From Proteus terrae (GTDB lineage: Bacteria > Pseudomonadota > Gammaproteobacteria > Enterobacterales > Enterobacteriaceae): a stretch of DNA of 64,000 nucleotides. The notes under the pieces are model-generated. The model was not told where the DNA came from, did not search any database, and saw only the letters and a list, made by a program, of their open reading frames with translations. Below, piece after piece: positions 48,511-60,369 of the stretch (positions within the stretch are counted from its first letter, which is position 1; every line of letters starts with the position of its first letter). The position numbers and the translations under genes were made by a program. The DNA lies in contig NZ_PENS01000009.1 in NCBI RefSeq assembly GCF_003144325.1, forward strand, positions 124,001 to 188,000, read 5' to 3'.

Positions 48511-48546
48511 AACAAAAACAGCCAACAAAATGAAAGCTGTTTTTTT
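48511..48546 (-). terminator. terminator after nitrilase-family gene
   Basis: AAACAGC / GCTGTTT stem, A/T tracts on both sides, directly after the stop codon (48553). Confidence 0.7.
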
Positions 48547-48552
48547 ATTGAA

Positions 48553-49521
48553 TTACTCTTTACCAAATCGAACTGAAATAGGATCTTGTTCATTTCCTAA
48601 TCTTGTCGTTAATATCGAATAAAGTTCAGGTCTTCGCCCTGTTAGCCAGCGTCTTCCTGTTGAGTTTTCTAATAATGTAAGATCAAGATCTGCAATCACC
48701 ATATCATCATCAATTGCTTTGCTCTCTTTTATTACTCGTCCATAAGGGTCAATGATCATCGCATTACCTGTGCGAATTTCTTCCTCATCACGGCCTACAC
48801 CATTACTAAATAACACAAACATGCCGTTATCATGGGCTCTTGCTGGTAACCAACGCATTAACCAACCTCTTCCATGCTCTCCTTGAAATGCTTCTTGTAA
48901 TGATGTGGGGTCTTGATGTCGATTTTCCCAAAGTGTCATAGGGATCGGCTTCATACTATGTGGACTACGTGAATTTGTTCCACCTGTTTGATGAGGGGCG
49001 AGTAAAATATCAGCACCTAATAATGCATTAGCGCGTGCATTTTCTACCAAGTTATTATCCCAACAAATTAATACTCCCATTTTAACGCCCCAAGGGGTTT
49101 CAAAGACAGTGTATTGCTCACCACTTTTGATGATTGGATGTTCGAAAGCATGTAATTTCCGATGCTTATGTAAAGAGCCATCAGGCATACAAACAACCCA
49201 TGTATTATAGAGTGTATTGTCTTCTGCTTGCTCAATAAGCCCGACACCTATCGCCATTTGATGCGCTATCGCTTTTTGTTTGATTAACGCTAAAGACTCA
49301 CTATCAGAAACACGCTCGCTTAATGCATAGACTGCATGTTCTGGCAATTGAGGAACATGCCAATATCCAGTAATACACATTTCAGGAAGCACTAATACAT
49401 TCACCTGCTGACTGGCTGCACTATCTATAAATTGATGGATTTTCGCTAAATTATAAGCTTTGTCGTTTGCTTTATGCTGAAACTGCACTGTAGCAACGCG
49501 TAATGTTTTAGATGTATTCAT
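48553..49521 (-). CDS. carbon-nitrogen hydrolase (nitrilase superfamily)
   Basis: 322 residues from ATG 49521 with AGGTG before it; a GTG three codons earlier is possible. Catalytic triad segments: LVLPEMCITGYW (Glu), HRKLHAFEHP (Lys) and GVLICWDNNLVENARANALLGADILLAP (Cys). These enzymes hydrolyse amides or nitriles, e.g. N-carbamoyl or omega-amide compounds. Substrate cannot be read. Confidence 0.88.
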   Translation of the reverse strand: MNTSKTLRVATVQFQHKANDKAYNLAKIHQFIDSAASQQVNVLVLPEMCITGYWHVPQLPEHAVYALSERVSDSESLALIKQKAIAHQMAIGVGLIEQAEDNTLYNTWVVCMPDGSLHKHRKLHAFEHPIIKSGEQYTVFETPWGVKMGVLICWDNNLVENARANALLGADILLAPHQTGGTNSRSPHSMKPIPMTLWENRHQDPTSLQEAFQGEHGRGWLMRWLPARAHDNGMFVLFSNGVGRDEEEIRTGNAMIIDPYGRVIKESKAIDDDMVIADLDLTLLENSTGRRWLTGRRPELYSILTTRLGNEQDPISVRFGKE

Positions 49522-49720
49522 ACGTTTCACCTATTAAGCCTGATATCTCTATCAATATAAAAACGTATTTATTGCTTAAAAGATAATCACTTATTCTCTA
49601 TTTTTGATAACCTTTTGGAATGAAATTAGATAACAGCAAGAAATAACAGGGTTATACACCTCTGTTTCACGGAACAATTACCTTATTTTTTGGCATCATA
49701 ATGGCAATAAAGGAGTATTT

Positions 49721-50260
49721 ATGTCAGCCAAGTCCCTATTTATAATTCTTTCATTGTTAGGATTATCTGTTTCCTGTTTGGCAGGAGATGGCTTAGTGGA
49801 TAGAACATGGCCAGCTTCTGGATTAGATACACAAAACTATCGGCAAGCATTAAGACAGCCAACGGCAAGTTCTCGATATACACTTTTTAATATCACACCA
49901 GATATGCCCGTTCCGGGTGGTGCAAGCCATTCAACTCCTCCTCAAGGCATTCGTTATATTGCAATGAAATATGGCCCTTATGGTCAACCAGAACACTACA
50001 AAACCTACCAAATTATGTTTTCTCACTATTCAAATAGTAGTACGAAAAAAATTCGCTATTTAGGTGAACTATATACCGTTGTTGGCGATATCTATTTGAT
50101 AGATCCTTTTGCAACAACCAATGAATGGCAACGTGGCCGTAGCCAAATCGTTGAAGAGTATTATGAGATATTAGATGCTCACGGAAATAGAACCGGCAAA
50201 GGATTACGCTTTAATAATTGGGATAAACCAATTCATATAACTAAATGGTCATCAAATTAA
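49721..50260 (+). CDS. small secreted protein of unknown function
   Basis: 179 residues with signal peptide MSAKSLFIILSLLGLSVSCLAG; mature protein has no cysteine and is rich in Tyr, Arg and Gly. Predicted mostly beta (GIRYIAMKYGPYGQPEHYKTYQIMF is the longest patterned part, given as one block of strands). Start follows AAAGGAGT. No family recognised; alone between divergent and co-directional neighbours. Confidence 0.7.
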   Translation: MSAKSLFIILSLLGLSVSCLAGDGLVDRTWPASGLDTQNYRQALRQPTASSRYTLFNITPDMPVPGGASHSTPPQGIRYIAMKYGPYGQPEHYKTYQIMFSHYSNSSTKKIRYLGELYTVVGDIYLIDPFATTNEWQRGRSQIVEEYYEILDAHGNRTGKGLRFNNWDKPIHITKWSSN

Positions 50261-50515
50261 TATACTCTTAATTAATATTCATTTTTGTTAACTCTCTCTT
50301 AATGTCGTCATTTTTTCTTTTATTAAAATAAGTACTTTGAATATTAACCTACGTTAATACTTTCTAAGTTTACATAAATAAACAATATAAGAATATCAAT
50401 AACTGACATTATTCTCTTAATTTCTATTTAATTTAATTATTTCTTTATATAGAAGTTTAATTCAAAGAAAAGTTAGTTTTTATTTCACTTATCTATTTAA
50501 AATAATCATTAGCTT

Positions 50516-51379
50516 ATGAAAATCATAGAATATTATTTCAAACAGTTTCGCACTATCGCATTACCTGATCGTGTGTACTTAAAGAATAAGTTTATACGTA
50601 ACTTAGGTTATCAGCCTAACTTTAAAATACCGACATCACTTAATGAAAAAATTAATGCTCGTATGCTATTCGATAGAAATCCAATTTATACGCGCTTAGC
50701 TGATAAAATCAAAGTCAGAGATTATGTGATAGAAAAGATTGGCCCACACTATCTTGTTCCAATTATTAACACCTATTCTCATCCTGATGAAATCGATATT
50801 ACTCAACTTCCTTCACGTTTTGTACTCAAATGTAATCATGACAGTGGTAGTACAATCATCTGCCTTGATAAAGCCACTTTTGATTTTGAAAAAGCAAAGA
50901 AAAAGCTTCAGTTTCATTTAAAACGTAATCTCTATCCTGTCACGCGCGAATGGCATTATAAAAATATCAAGGCACAAATTCTCTGCGAAGAATATATTGA
51001 TTTATTTGATACAAAAAAACCAATGATACCAACGACTTGTCGTCTTCACTGTTTTAATGGCCAACCTCATTATGCTGAAATTGATATTTCTGACACCAAA
51101 GGGAATGAGTACATTAATGTGTATGATACAAATTGGCAGTTACAACCTATAACATTAGAAGATCCCAACACTCCAGAATATGTTGAAAAACCAGCTCAAT
51201 TTGAAAATATGTTGCAATTAGCCACTAAAATGGCAAGTGACTTTAATTATTGCCGAGTTGATTTTTTAATGTCTGAAAATAGGCTGATCTTCAGCGAAAT
51301 GACCTTTACTCCAAATGCAGGACGTATCCCCATCAAACCTAAAGAGTGGGATTATAAATTAGGTGCATTGTGGCCATAA
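50516..51379 (+). CDS. TupA-like ATP-grasp protein
   Basis: 287 residues. RYVLKCNHDSGS-type motif (FVLKCNHDSGSTIICLD, ~103-119) and the C-terminal ATP-grasp elements CRVDFLMSENRLIFSEMTFTPNAG match the TupA-like ATP-grasp group, often found in polysaccharide and teichuronopeptide loci, where they add amino acids to sugars. Here it is isolated from any capsule cluster. N-terminal LNEKINARMLFDRNP is also typical. Function on cell-surface glycan is inferred. Confidence 0.78.
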   Translation: MKIIEYYFKQFRTIALPDRVYLKNKFIRNLGYQPNFKIPTSLNEKINARMLFDRNPIYTRLADKIKVRDYVIEKIGPHYLVPIINTYSHPDEIDITQLPSRFVLKCNHDSGSTIICLDKATFDFEKAKKKLQFHLKRNLYPVTREWHYKNIKAQILCEEYIDLFDTKKPMIPTTCRLHCFNGQPHYAEIDISDTKGNEYINVYDTNWQLQPITLEDPNTPEYVEKPAQFENMLQLATKMASDFNYCRVDFLMSENRLIFSEMTFTPNAGRIPIKPKEWDYKLGALWP

Positions 51380-51414
51380 TCGGCTGGCTACGTTTATTAA
51401 TAAGTTAATTAACT

Positions 51415-52179
51415 ATGAAGAATATCGTAATTACACATTTTCAGTCTCGTACTGATTTACTCGAAAAAGCAGAAAAAATGATAGCTGCTCATTGGCCAGC
51501 TTTTATGATGGGAACATCGATTAATGAAAGCTATTGGGATCGCTTATATGCACCTCCTTTTTCTTATTATCAATTTCTCGCAGTATTAAAAGAAAACGAT
51601 CAAGAAGAAGTCGTTGGTGTAATAAACGCTGTCGCTTTACCTTGGGAACATAATAGTTTTGATGCTCTTCCTGATAATGGCTGGGATTGTGTATTTGAAT
51701 TAGGTATGCAAGCTGATGAAAAACAGCTCCCATGCCAACTTATTTCAGCATTATCCGTAACCGTTGATAGCCGTTATCGTGGCCAAGGTATTCCTCAGCA
51801 TTTAATTAATGCCTTAAAAGCCTACGCAAAAAAACAAGGCTATCTAGGTGTTGTGGTTCCCGTTCGACCCACATTAAAACACCGCTATCCACTGCACTCT
51901 TTTGAAGAATATTGCCAGTGGCAGAATAATAATAATGAACCTTTTGATCCTTGGATACGTACACATTGGCGATTAGGTGCAACGATTATCAAAATAGCCC
52001 CACAGTCTATGAAAATCGAAGCCACGAAAGAAACATGGGAGCAATGGACTTCGCTACAATTTCCAATGAGTGGTGATTATGCCATTCCTATGGGGCTTGC
52101 ACCGGTTAGTATTGATACTCAACGCCAATCTGGTACTTATCTTGAACCCAATCTTTGGATGTTCCACGATATTAATTAG
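51415..52179 (+). CDS. GNAT-like N-acetyltransferase
   Basis: 254 residues with a central GNAT core ([37 protein letters not shown], acetyl-CoA loop RGQGIP, ~117-150). Extra N- and C-terminal parts make it longer than usual. It follows the TupA-like gene by 35 bp, so probably one transcript. It converges on fdhD with a 4-bp overlap. Substrate unknown. Confidence 0.78.
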   Translation: MKNIVITHFQSRTDLLEKAEKMIAAHWPAFMMGTSINESYWDRLYAPPFSYYQFLAVLKENDQEEVVGVINAVALPWEHNSFDALPDNGWDCVFELGMQADEKQLPCQLISALSVTVDSRYRGQGIPQHLINALKAYAKKQGYLGVVVPVRPTLKHRYPLHSFEEYCQWQNNNNEPFDPWIRTHWRLGATIIKIAPQSMKIEATKETWEQWTSLQFPMSGDYAIPMGLAPVSIDTQRQSGTYLEPNLWMFHDIN

Positions 52180-53006
52180 TCAGTCAGTCGTTGTGGATGA
52201 GTAAACACCGTTGCTCTTCCGCGACGGCAAAAACCCACCAGTGTAACATTATATTTATTAGCCACTTCAACAGCTAAAGAGGTTGCCGCAGAAACAGCGA
52301 ATAAAATTTCTGCACCACACATAGCGGCTTTTTGCACCATTTCATAACTGGCACGACTAGAGACTAATACCGCACCTTCTTTCCATTTTTCTTGTGCTTT
52401 CATACCTAACAGCTTATCAAGTGCGACATGACGACCCACATCTTCACATCCCCCTTGCATTTCACCTTCTGGTGATAACCAAACAGCCGCATGAGTACAG
52501 CCGGTTAATTCACCGATTTCTTGAACAGTTGTCATCTGCTCTAAAGCTTTATCAAGGTTTGAAAGTGAAAACGTTTGTGTAAAAGGTAACGGCGTAATCG
52601 GTCGAAAAATCTCTTCCAGTTGTTCAGTTCCACAAATACCACAGCCAGTACGGCCAGTCATATTGCGGCGACGCTCTTTTAATCCCATAAAACGTCGGCT
52701 TGATAATTCAACTTGAACTTCAATGCCTCCGTTACAACTTTCCACAATTTCGATACTGCGAATTTCATTAGAAGACTCTATAATGCCTTCGGATAAAGAA
52801 AATCCGACAGCAAACAACTCTAAATTTTTAGGGCTAGCCATCATAACAACGTGAGAAATTCCGTTGTACACTAATGCAACAGGAACTTCGAGTGCAATAT
52901 AATCGTCTTCTTGTCTGTTAAGCGATCCTTTGTGTTGCACAATTGTTTGATCTACGCCAACGATTACACGTTTAGTTAACAATTTTGTCGATTTTGTTTC
53001 ATCCAT
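52176..53006 (-). CDS. fdhD: FdhD sulfurtransferase for formate dehydrogenase
   Basis: 276 residues. It passes sulfur from IscS to the molybdenum (bis-MGD) cofactor of formate dehydrogenases. The active CxxC is in [12 protein letters not shown] (about residues 119-126); also [40 protein letters not shown] and [12 protein letters not shown]. Divergent from fdoG across 178 bp, the same organisation as E. coli. Confidence 0.96.
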   Translation of the reverse strand: MDETKSTKLLTKRVIVGVDQTIVQHKGSLNRQEDDYIALEVPVALVYNGISHVVMMASPKNLELFAVGFSLSEGIIESSNEIRSIEIVESCNGGIEVQVELSSRRFMGLKERRRNMTGRTGCGICGTEQLEEIFRPITPLPFTQTFSLSNLDKALEQMTTVQEIGELTGCTHAAVWLSPEGEMQGGCEDVGRHVALDKLLGMKAQEKWKEGAVLVSSRASYEMVQKAAMCGAEILFAVSAATSLAVEVANKYNVTLVGFCRRGRATVFTHPQRLTD

Positions 53007-53184
53007 AAGATGAATTCCTAAATTTATTAATACATAATAACAATACGGGTAAAACGATTTTACACTACCTATCAGGCAATGAACCTGATCCTATTAAGGA
53101 TAATAGGAATAAAAAAACAATCAGCTCCATTTTCGTGAAGAAAATCAGAGTCAGTAAAAGCAATGTATGATGAGGAGAGACCCC

Positions 53185-56100
53185 ATGCAGGTCAGCAGAA
53201 GGCAGTTCTTTAAGATCTGTGCTGGCGGTATGGCAGGTACTACAGCGGCGGCGCTTGGTTTTGCACCAGCAGTTGCGCTAGCAGGTTCACGTCAGTATAA
53301 ATTACTGAGAGCCCGCGAAACCCGCAATACCTGTACGTACTGTTCTGTCGGTTGTGGACTATTAATGTATAGTCTGGGCGATGGCGCGAAAAACGCAAAA
53401 GAAACGATATTCCATATTGAAGGTGACTCAGACCATCCAGTAAACCGTGGTGCATTATGCCCTAAAGGTGCTGGTCTTGTGGATTTCATCCATAGTGAAG
53501 GTCGTTTAAAACACCCTGAATACCGTGCACCCGGCTCGGATAAATGGGTAAAACTCTCATGGGAAGAAACATTCGATCGTATTGCGCGCTTAATCAAAAA
53601 AGACCGCGATGCCAACTTCCAAAAATTCAATAAAGAAGGTGTAGAAGTCAACCGTTGGTTAACAACCGGTATGCTTTGCGCCTCAGCAGCAAGCAATGAA
53701 ACTGGGTTTTTAACTCAGAAATTCTCAAGAGCTCTTGGGATGCTAGCTGTCGATAACCAAGCGCGTGTCTGACACGGACCAACGGTAGCAAGTCTTGCTC
53801 CAACATTTGGTCGCGGTGCGATGACCAACCACTGGGTTGATATGAAAAATGCCAACCTTATCGTCGTTATGGGCGGTAATGCGGCAGAAGCACACCCTGT
53901 GGGATTCCGCTGGGCGATGGAAGCTAAAATCCATAATAACGCCAAGCTCATTGTTATTGATCCTCGCTTCACCCGTACTGCGGCTGTTGCGGATTTCTAT
54001 ACGCCTATCCGTTCTGGTACTGATATTACGTTCTTATCGGGCGTTATCTTATATCTGCTCGAAAATAAGAAATATCAAAAAGAATACGTTGAGGCTTATA
54101 CCAATGCTAGCTTGATTGTCCGTGAAGACTATCATTTTGATGATGGTTTATTCAGCGGATATGATGCAGAAAAACGTAAATACGATAAAACCACTTGGAA
54201 CTACGAGATGGATGAAAATGGTTTCGCAAAACGCGATACCACATTACAACATCCTCGTTGTGTCTGGAATCTGTTAAAACAACACGTTAGCCGTTATACG
54301 CCTGATGTAGTTACTCAGATTTGTGGTACACCAAAAGACGATTTCTTAAAAGTCTGTGAATATATTGCTGAAACAGCGGCGAAAGATAAAACAGCTTCTT
54401 TCCTGTACGCATTAGGCTGGACTCAACATACCGTTGGTGCCCAAAACATTCGTACCATGGCAATGATCCAATTACTGTTAGGTAATATGGGTATGGCTGG
54501 TGGCGGTGTTAACGCACTACGTGGTCACTCCAATATTCAAGGCTTAACTGACCTCGGTCTATTATCTCAAAGCTTACCAGGCTATATGACTCTGCCTTCT
54601 GAAAAGCAGACTTCATTAGAAACCTACTTAGCTGCGAATACGCCAAAAGCGACAGTACCGGGACAAGTTAACTACTGGGGCAATTATCCTAAATTCTTCG
54701 TCAGTATGATGAAGACATTCTATGGCGATAATGCTCAACGTGATAATGATTGGGGCTTCTCACTGTTACCTAAGTGGGACAAACCTTACGACGTTCTACA
54801 ATATTTCGACATGATGGATAAAGGTGAAGTCAACGGCTATATCTGCCAAGGCTTTAACCCAGTTGCATCGTTCCCGAATAAGAACAAAGTTGTTCGTTCA
54901 TTATCAAAACTGAAATTCCTTATCACAATGGACCCGCTAAACACTGAAACTTCGTGTTTCTGGCAGAACCACGGTGAAGAGAACGACGTTAAAACAGCAG
55001 ATATCCAGACAGAAGTCTTCCGTCTACCAACAACCTGTTTCGCAGAGGAAGACGGTTCTATCGTTAACTCTGGTCGCTGGTTACAGTGGCACTGGAAAGG
55101 TGGTGATGCCCCAGGTATTGCTATCCCTGATGCTGAGATTTTATCAGGTATTTTCCATCGTTTACGCCAACTCTATAAAGAAGAAGGCGGCGCGATGCCA
55201 GAGCAAGTGTTGAATATGACTTGGGATTACTTTGATCCTGATAATCCAACATCGGCAGAAGTGGCTCAAGAAAGTAATGGTAGAGCATTAGTAGATTTAA
55301 AAGATGCTGATGGCAATATCATTCTGAAAAAAGGTCAACTGCTTAGCTCGTTCGCTCAGTTACGTGATGATGGTACAACAGCAAGTGGCTGTTGGATCTT
55401 CGCTGGTAGCTGGACAGAGAAAGGTAACCAAATGGCCAACCGTGATAACTCAGATCCATCAGGATTGGGTAATACATTAGGTTGGGCATGGGCATGGCCT
55501 CTTAACCGTCGCATTATTTATAACCGCGCATCGGCAGACCCACAAGGTCAACCATGGGATCCTAAACGTAAATTAATCGAATGGGATGGCAGCAAATGGA
55601 CAGGTATTGATGTACCTGACTATAGCAACGCTGCACCGGGTTCTGATGTTGGTCCATTTATTATGCAGCCGGAAGGTATGGGACGTCTGTTTGCTATCGA
55701 TAAGATGGCAGAAGGCCCATTCCCTGAACACTATGAGCCAATTGAAACACCATTGGGTACTAACCCACTGCATCCAAATGTGGTTTCAAACCCAGCAGCG
55801 CGTATCTTTAAAGATGACTGGAAAGATATGGGTAAAGCAGAAGATTTCCCATATGTCGGTACGACTTATCGTCTGACAGAACATTTCCACTTCTGGACTA
55901 AACACGCGCGCTTAAATGCGATTATTCAGCCTCAACAATTTATTGAAATTGGTGAGCGTTTAGCCGCAGAAAAAGGCATTGTTCAAGGCGATACCGTTAA
56001 AGTCAGCTCAAAACGTGGTTATATCAAAGCGAAAGCGGTGGTCACTAAACGTATTAGAACCCTTGATGTTGATGGGCGCAAAGTGGATACCATTGGTATT

Positions 56101-56232
56101 CCTATTCACTGGGGCTTTGAAGGTGTTGCAGTGAAAGGCTTTATTGCGAATACATTAACGCCATTCGTTGGTGATGCGAATACACAAACGCCTGAGTTTA
56201 AAGCGTTCCTTGTTAATGTGGAAAAGGTGTAA
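53185..56232 (+). CDS. fdoG: formate dehydrogenase-O major subunit, selenocysteine-containing
   Basis: 1015 residues from ATG 53185 (MQVSRRQFFKICAGG) behind GAGGAGAG. The in-frame TGA at 53770-53772 is residue 196 and is read as selenocysteine (RVUHGPTV), as in E. coli FdoG/FdnG. Twin-arginine signal SRRQFFK exports the folded enzyme to the periplasm. A [4Fe-4S] cluster site follows (CTYCSVGCGLLM...GALCPKG), then bis-MGD binding (MGGNAAEAHPVGFRW, GNMGMAGGGVNALRGHSNIQG). It oxidises formate to CO2 and feeds electrons to FdoH. The two halves seen on either side of TGA are one gene, not a pseudogene. Confidence 0.97.
53770..53812 (+). promoter_or_regulatory. bacterial SECIS element in fdoG
   Basis: The UGA is followed by a stem GACCAA (53777) / TTGGTC (53812) enclosing a second stem GTAGCAAG...CTTGCT with a GU-containing apical loop, the form bound by SelB. 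SelB is encoded 6.6 kb downstream. Confidence 0.85.
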
Positions 56233-56243
56233 GGAGATAAATT

Positions 56244-57182
56244 ATGTCACTGCAATCCCAAGACATTATTCGTCGCTCTGCTACCAATTCCCTTACTCCC
56301 GCGCCTCAGGTGCGGGATTACAAGGAAGAAGTGGCAAAACTTATCGACGTAACAACCTGTATCGGCTGTAAAGCCTGTCAGGTTGCTTGTTCCGAATGGA
56401 ACGATATTCGCGATAAAATTGGTACTAACGTCGGTGTTTACGATAACCCAACTGACCTAACCGCGAAATCATGGACAGTGATGCGTTTCTCTGAAATTGA
56501 AGAGAACGGCAAACTGGAGTGGTTAATTCGTAAAGATGGTTGTATGCACTGTGCTGATCCAGGCTGTTTAAAAGCCTGTCCAGCAGAAGGTGCAATCATT
56601 CAATACGCTAATGGTATTGTTGATTTCCAATCAGAACATTGTATTGGTTGTGGTTATTGTATTGCAGGTTGTCCTTTCGATGTGCCTCGCATTAATGAAG
56701 AAGATAACCGTGCTTACAAATGTACGTTATGTGTTGACCGTGTCGAAGTCGGTCAAGAGCCTGCATGTGTGAAAACTTGCCCAACCGGCGCGATTCATTT
56801 TGGTTCGAAAGAAGCCATGATCAATCTTGCTAATGAGCGTGTTTCTGAACTGCAAACTCGTGGTTACGACAACGCTGGTCTTTACGATCCACAAGGTGTG
56901 GGTGGTACACACGTGATGTATGTTCTCCATCATGCTGACAAACCAAATCTGTACCACGGTTTACCAGAAAACCCAGAAATTAGCTCTACCGTTAAATTCT
57001 GGAAAGGTATTTGGAAACCATTGGCTGCCGTTGGTTTTGCCGCAACCTTCGCGGGTGCAATTTTCCACTATTTAGGTGTCGGTCCAAACCGTACAACTGA
57101 AGAAGATGAAGAAGAAGCGCTCAAAGAGATGGAAGCATCTTCTAAAACACAGACCTCTGTGAATAAGGAGGAGCAGAAATGA
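56244..57182 (+). CDS. fdoH: formate dehydrogenase-O iron-sulfur subunit
   Basis: 312 residues with four [4Fe-4S] cysteine groups ([65 protein letters not shown]) and a C-terminal transmembrane helix (~255-275, [23 protein letters not shown]). It carries electrons from FdoG across to the cytochrome subunit. Eleven bp after fdoG; its stop overlaps the fdoI start. Confidence 0.97.
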   Translation: MSLQSQDIIRRSATNSLTPAPQVRDYKEEVAKLIDVTTCIGCKACQVACSEWNDIRDKIGTNVGVYDNPTDLTAKSWTVMRFSEIEENGKLEWLIRKDGCMHCADPGCLKACPAEGAIIQYANGIVDFQSEHCIGCGYCIAGCPFDVPRINEEDNRAYKCTLCVDRVEVGQEPACVKTCPTGAIHFGSKEAMINLANERVSELQTRGYDNAGLYDPQGVGGTHVMYVLHHADKPNLYHGLPENPEISSTVKFWKGIWKPLAAVGFAATFAGAIFHYLGVGPNRTTEEDEEEALKEMEASSKTQTSVNKEEQK

Positions 57183-57835
57183 TGAAGAAGAAAGGCGATA
57201 AAATTCTTCGCCACACCGCTTCTGAGCGTATTAACCATTGGTTAGTAGTGATTGTATTTCTGTTTACTGCTATCAGCGGATTGGGTTTCTTCTTCCCATC
57301 TCTGAACTGGTTCATGAATATTTTAGGTACACCAGAACTGTCGCGTTTGTTACACCCATTCGTGGGTAGCGTGATGGCGTTCCTCTTTCTCTTTATGTTC
57401 TTCAGATATCTGAAGCACAACTTTATTGATAAAGATGACTTAGTCTGGGCTAAAAACATTCATAAAGTACTGCAAAATGAAGAAGCTGGCGATATTGGCC
57501 ACTACAACTTAGGTCAGAAAGGCATTTACTGGACATTAAGTATCAGCCTGATCTTACTAACAGTCAGTGGTGTTATTATTTGGCGTCCTTATTTCGCAGA
57601 GTATTTCTCGATCCCAGTGATCCGAATTGCCTTATTAGTTCACTCATTATCAGCAATCTTACTGATAATCACCGTATTTGTTCACGCTTATGCGGCATTC
57701 TGGGTGAAAGGTTCAATTCGTAGCATGATTGAAGGCTGGGTAACTCGTGGTTGGGCTAAAAAGCACCACCCTCGTTGGTATCGTGAAATTCTCGAAGAAG
57801 AGAAAAAAGAAGCCGAAAAACAGTCAGAGAAATAA
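57179..57835 (+). CDS. fdoI: formate dehydrogenase-O cytochrome b556 subunit
   Basis: 218 residues, four transmembrane helices, with haem-ligand His candidates in [34 protein letters not shown] and [23 protein letters not shown]. It anchors FdoGH to the inner membrane and reduces quinone. Charged C-terminal tail. Start overlaps fdoH by 4 bp. Confidence 0.97.
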   Translation: MMKKKGDKILRHTASERINHWLVVIVFLFTAISGLGFFFPSLNWFMNILGTPELSRLLHPFVGSVMAFLFLFMFFRYLKHNFIDKDDLVWAKNIHKVLQNEEAGDIGHYNLGQKGIYWTLSISLILLTVSGVIIWRPYFAEYFSIPVIRIALLVHSLSAILLIITVFVHAYAAFWVKGSIRSMIEGWVTRGWAKKHHPRWYREILEEEKKEAEKQSEK

Positions 57836-57858
57836 TGCCCTAAAGCGTATTTCTGAAC

Positions 57859-57887
57859 AAACGGAGGCTTGTAAGCCTCCGTTTTTT
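57859..57887 (+). terminator. rho-independent terminator after fdoI
   Basis: ACGGAGGCTT / AAGCCTCCGT then TTTTT, separating fdoGHI from fdhE. Confidence 0.92.
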
Positions 57888-58041
57888 ATTCAATTTACGT
57901 CTGATTTTAAGGCGTAAAAAACAATAAAATCACGCTATTATTACCCACTGTCATGGCTTCGTATCTGTATTTGATTTATTCTGAAGCCAAACCCTGTGGG
58001 TATTCACTATAAAATTTATGATAATAGGAAGATAGAACGTT

Positions 58042-58962
58042 ATGAGTATTCGCATCGTTCCTAAAGAGCAATTAGGTAAAGAGCAATCAGAAAAAGGGAT
58101 CAGTTTTATTCCACCCGTATTATTCCCTAATCTGAAAAACCTTTATCAACGTCGTGCTGAACGTTTTCAAACACTAGCAAAAGATAATCCTTTCGCAGAC
58201 TACCTTGAATTTGCAGCAGAAATTGTCAAGGCTCAAGAAAAAGCACTTCATGACAATCCGCTTGTCATTGATCTTGCCCCACTCCTTGCACAACAAGTTG
58301 GCGTAGCGCCTTTAGATAGAAAAACATTTAAACGCAGTAAACATTGGCATGCTTTATTAGCCTCGATTATTGCTGAATTACGTCCAGTTGTGCCTGAAAG
58401 TGCCACTATCACTTTAGAAAACCTCTCTAAAGCTTCTGAAACTGAATTAGAAGAGATGGCAACAGCATTACTCAATGATGAATATTCAAAAGTCTCAGCA
58501 GATAAATCTGTCTTTATTTGGGCAGCACTGTCTCTTTACTGGGCACAATTAGCAGCAAATATTCCAGGCAAAGCTAAAACAGAATACGGTGAAAATCGTC
58601 AATTCTGCCCAGTTTGTAACAGTATGCCAGTGGCAAGCATGGTACAAATCGGCACAACACAAGGTTTACGCTATTTACACTGTAATTTATGTGAAACACA
58701 GTGGCATGTCGTACGCATTAAGTGCACTAACTGTGAATTAACCGGCAAATTAAATTACTGGTCTTTAGATAGTGAAAATGCCCCTGTGAAAGCAGAAAGC
58801 TGTGGTGATTGTGGAAGCTATCTGAAAATTTTATATCAAGAAAAAGATGCCAATGTGGATGCTGTCGCTGATGATTTAGCGTCTATTGTTCTTGATGCAA
58901 AAATGGAAGAAGAAGGCTTTGCTCGTAGTAGCATTAATCCATTCCTGTTCCCAAATGAATAA
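58042..58962 (+). CDS. fdhE: FdhE formate dehydrogenase maturation protein
   Basis: 306 residues, rubredoxin-like with paired cysteines: [31 protein letters not shown] and [10 protein letters not shown]. It binds iron and the FdhG-type subunits late in maturation, before Tat export. Own start behind GGAAGATAG, 206 bp after fdoI and past a terminator, so it may head a second unit with selA (15 bp spacing) and selB. Confidence 0.95.
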   Translation: MSIRIVPKEQLGKEQSEKGISFIPPVLFPNLKNLYQRRAERFQTLAKDNPFADYLEFAAEIVKAQEKALHDNPLVIDLAPLLAQQVGVAPLDRKTFKRSKHWHALLASIIAELRPVVPESATITLENLSKASETELEEMATALLNDEYSKVSADKSVFIWAALSLYWAQLAANIPGKAKTEYGENRQFCPVCNSMPVASMVQIGTTQGLRYLHCNLCETQWHVVRIKCTNCELTGKLNYWSLDSENAPVKAESCGDCGSYLKILYQEKDANVDAVADDLASIVLDAKMEEEGFARSSINPFLFPNE

Positions 58963-58977
58963 TAATTAGGTATTAGC

Positions 58978-60369
58978 ATGACAAATGATACGCGCTCACT
59001 TTATAGCCAACTGCCATCTATTGATAAGTTACTGCACCAAGCAGACATTCAAGCCCTTGTAACTTCTTATGGTCAGACATTTATTGCAGAGCATTTACGA
59101 AAGTTACAAGAAGAAGCGCGTATCATTATTCGCCAAGAAAACGAGTTACCACAATGGCACAACCATTGGGCTGATGAATTAAAAAATCGCATTACATTAC
59201 AACGAAAATCTTCGATTAAACCTGTTTTCAATTTAACAGGTACCGTTTTACACACCAATCTAGGGCGTGCATTAATGGCAGAATCCGCCATCGAAGCCGT
59301 TAGCCAAGTTATGCGTTCACCAGCAACCTTAGAGTATTCTCTTGATGGTGCTTCAAGAGGACACCGTGATCGCGCTATCGCTGACTTGTTATGTGAATTA
59401 ACAGGAGCAGAAGATGCCTGTATCGTAAATAACAACGCAGCGGCTGTTTTACTGATGCTTGCAACAGTGGCTCCAAATAAAGAGGTTGTTGTTTCTCGAG
59501 GTGAATTAGTTGAGATAGGTGGTGCTTTTCGTATCCCTGATGTAATGACACAAGCAGGATGTACACTCAAAGAAGTCGGTACAACAAACCGAACCCATCT
59601 TAAAGATTATCGTAACGCCATTAATGAAAATACAGGTTTGCTAATGAAAGTTCATACTAGCAACTATTGTATTCAAGGCTTTACAGCTGAAGTACATGGT
59701 GATGAACTTGCTGCGCTTGGTAAAGAGATGAACTTACCAACCGCTATCGATTTAGGCAGTGGCTCAATGACTAATTTAGCTGCCTTAGGTTTACCTTCAG
59801 AGCCAATGCCACAAGATTATCTGCAACAAGGCATCGACCTTGTCACCTTCTCTGGTGATAAACTATTAGGTGGTCCACAAGCAGGAATAATCCTTGGTAA
59901 AAAAGTGTGGATTGAGGCTATTCAGCGCCATCCTTTAAAGCGTGCATTACGTGTTGATAAAATGACATTAGCTGCTTTAGGCGCCACATTATGCCTTTAT
60001 CAGCAACCTGAAAAAATGGCTGTTGAGATCCCGACATTACGTTTGTTAACTCGGACACAAACAGAAATTAATGATATGGCGCAACGGTTATTGCCTCATT
60101 TTCAGGCATATTATGGGGATAACTACCATATCACGATATCCTCATGTGCTTCTCAAATAGGCAGTGGTTCGTTACCTATTGAAAGTTTACCGAGCGTAGC
60201 ACTTACCTTTGAAGCCAAAGATGGAAAAGGTAGCCAGTTAGATGCGCTAGCTGCGCATTGGCGTAATTTAGAAAAGCCGATTATTGGTCGAATTACTGAT
60301 GGTCGCCTGTGGCTTGATCTGCGCTGTCTTGAGGATGAAAATGCATTAATACAGGCACTTTTACTATGA
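58978..60369 (+). CDS. selA: L-seryl-tRNA(Sec) selenium transferase
   Basis: 463 residues. It converts Ser-tRNA(Sec) to Sec-tRNA(Sec) with selenophosphate, PLP-dependent. The Schiff-base Lys is in [15 protein letters not shown] (~295); other parts are [13 protein letters not shown] and the C-terminal [14 protein letters not shown]. Its stop overlaps selB by 4 bp. tRNA(Sec) (selC) and selD are not in the window. Confidence 0.97.
   Translation: MTNDTRSLYSQLPSIDKLLHQADIQALVTSYGQTFIAEHLRKLQEEARIIIRQENELPQWHNHWADELKNRITLQRKSSIKPVFNLTGTVLHTNLGRALMAESAIEAVSQVMRSPATLEYSLDGASRGHRDRAIADLLCELTGAEDACIVNNNAAAVLLMLATVAPNKEVVVSRGELVEIGGAFRIPDVMTQAGCTLKEVGTTNRTHLKDYRNAINENTGLLMKVHTSNYCIQGFTAEVHGDELAALGKEMNLPTAIDLGSGSMTNLAALGLPSEPMPQDYLQQGIDLVTFSGDKLLGGPQAGIILGKKVWIEAIQRHPLKRALRVDKMTLAALGATLCLYQQPEKMAVEIPTLRLLTRTQTEINDMAQRLLPHFQAYYGDNYHITISSCASQIGSGSLPIESLPSVALTFEAKDGKGSQLDALAAHWRNLEKPIIGRITDGRLWLDLRCLEDENALIQALLL

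Noticed and set aside
53770-53772. Stop codon inside fdoG, as if a nonsense mutation
   Set aside because: It is the conserved selenocysteine UGA (residue 196), followed by a SECIS hairpin, and SelA/SelB are encoded nearby.
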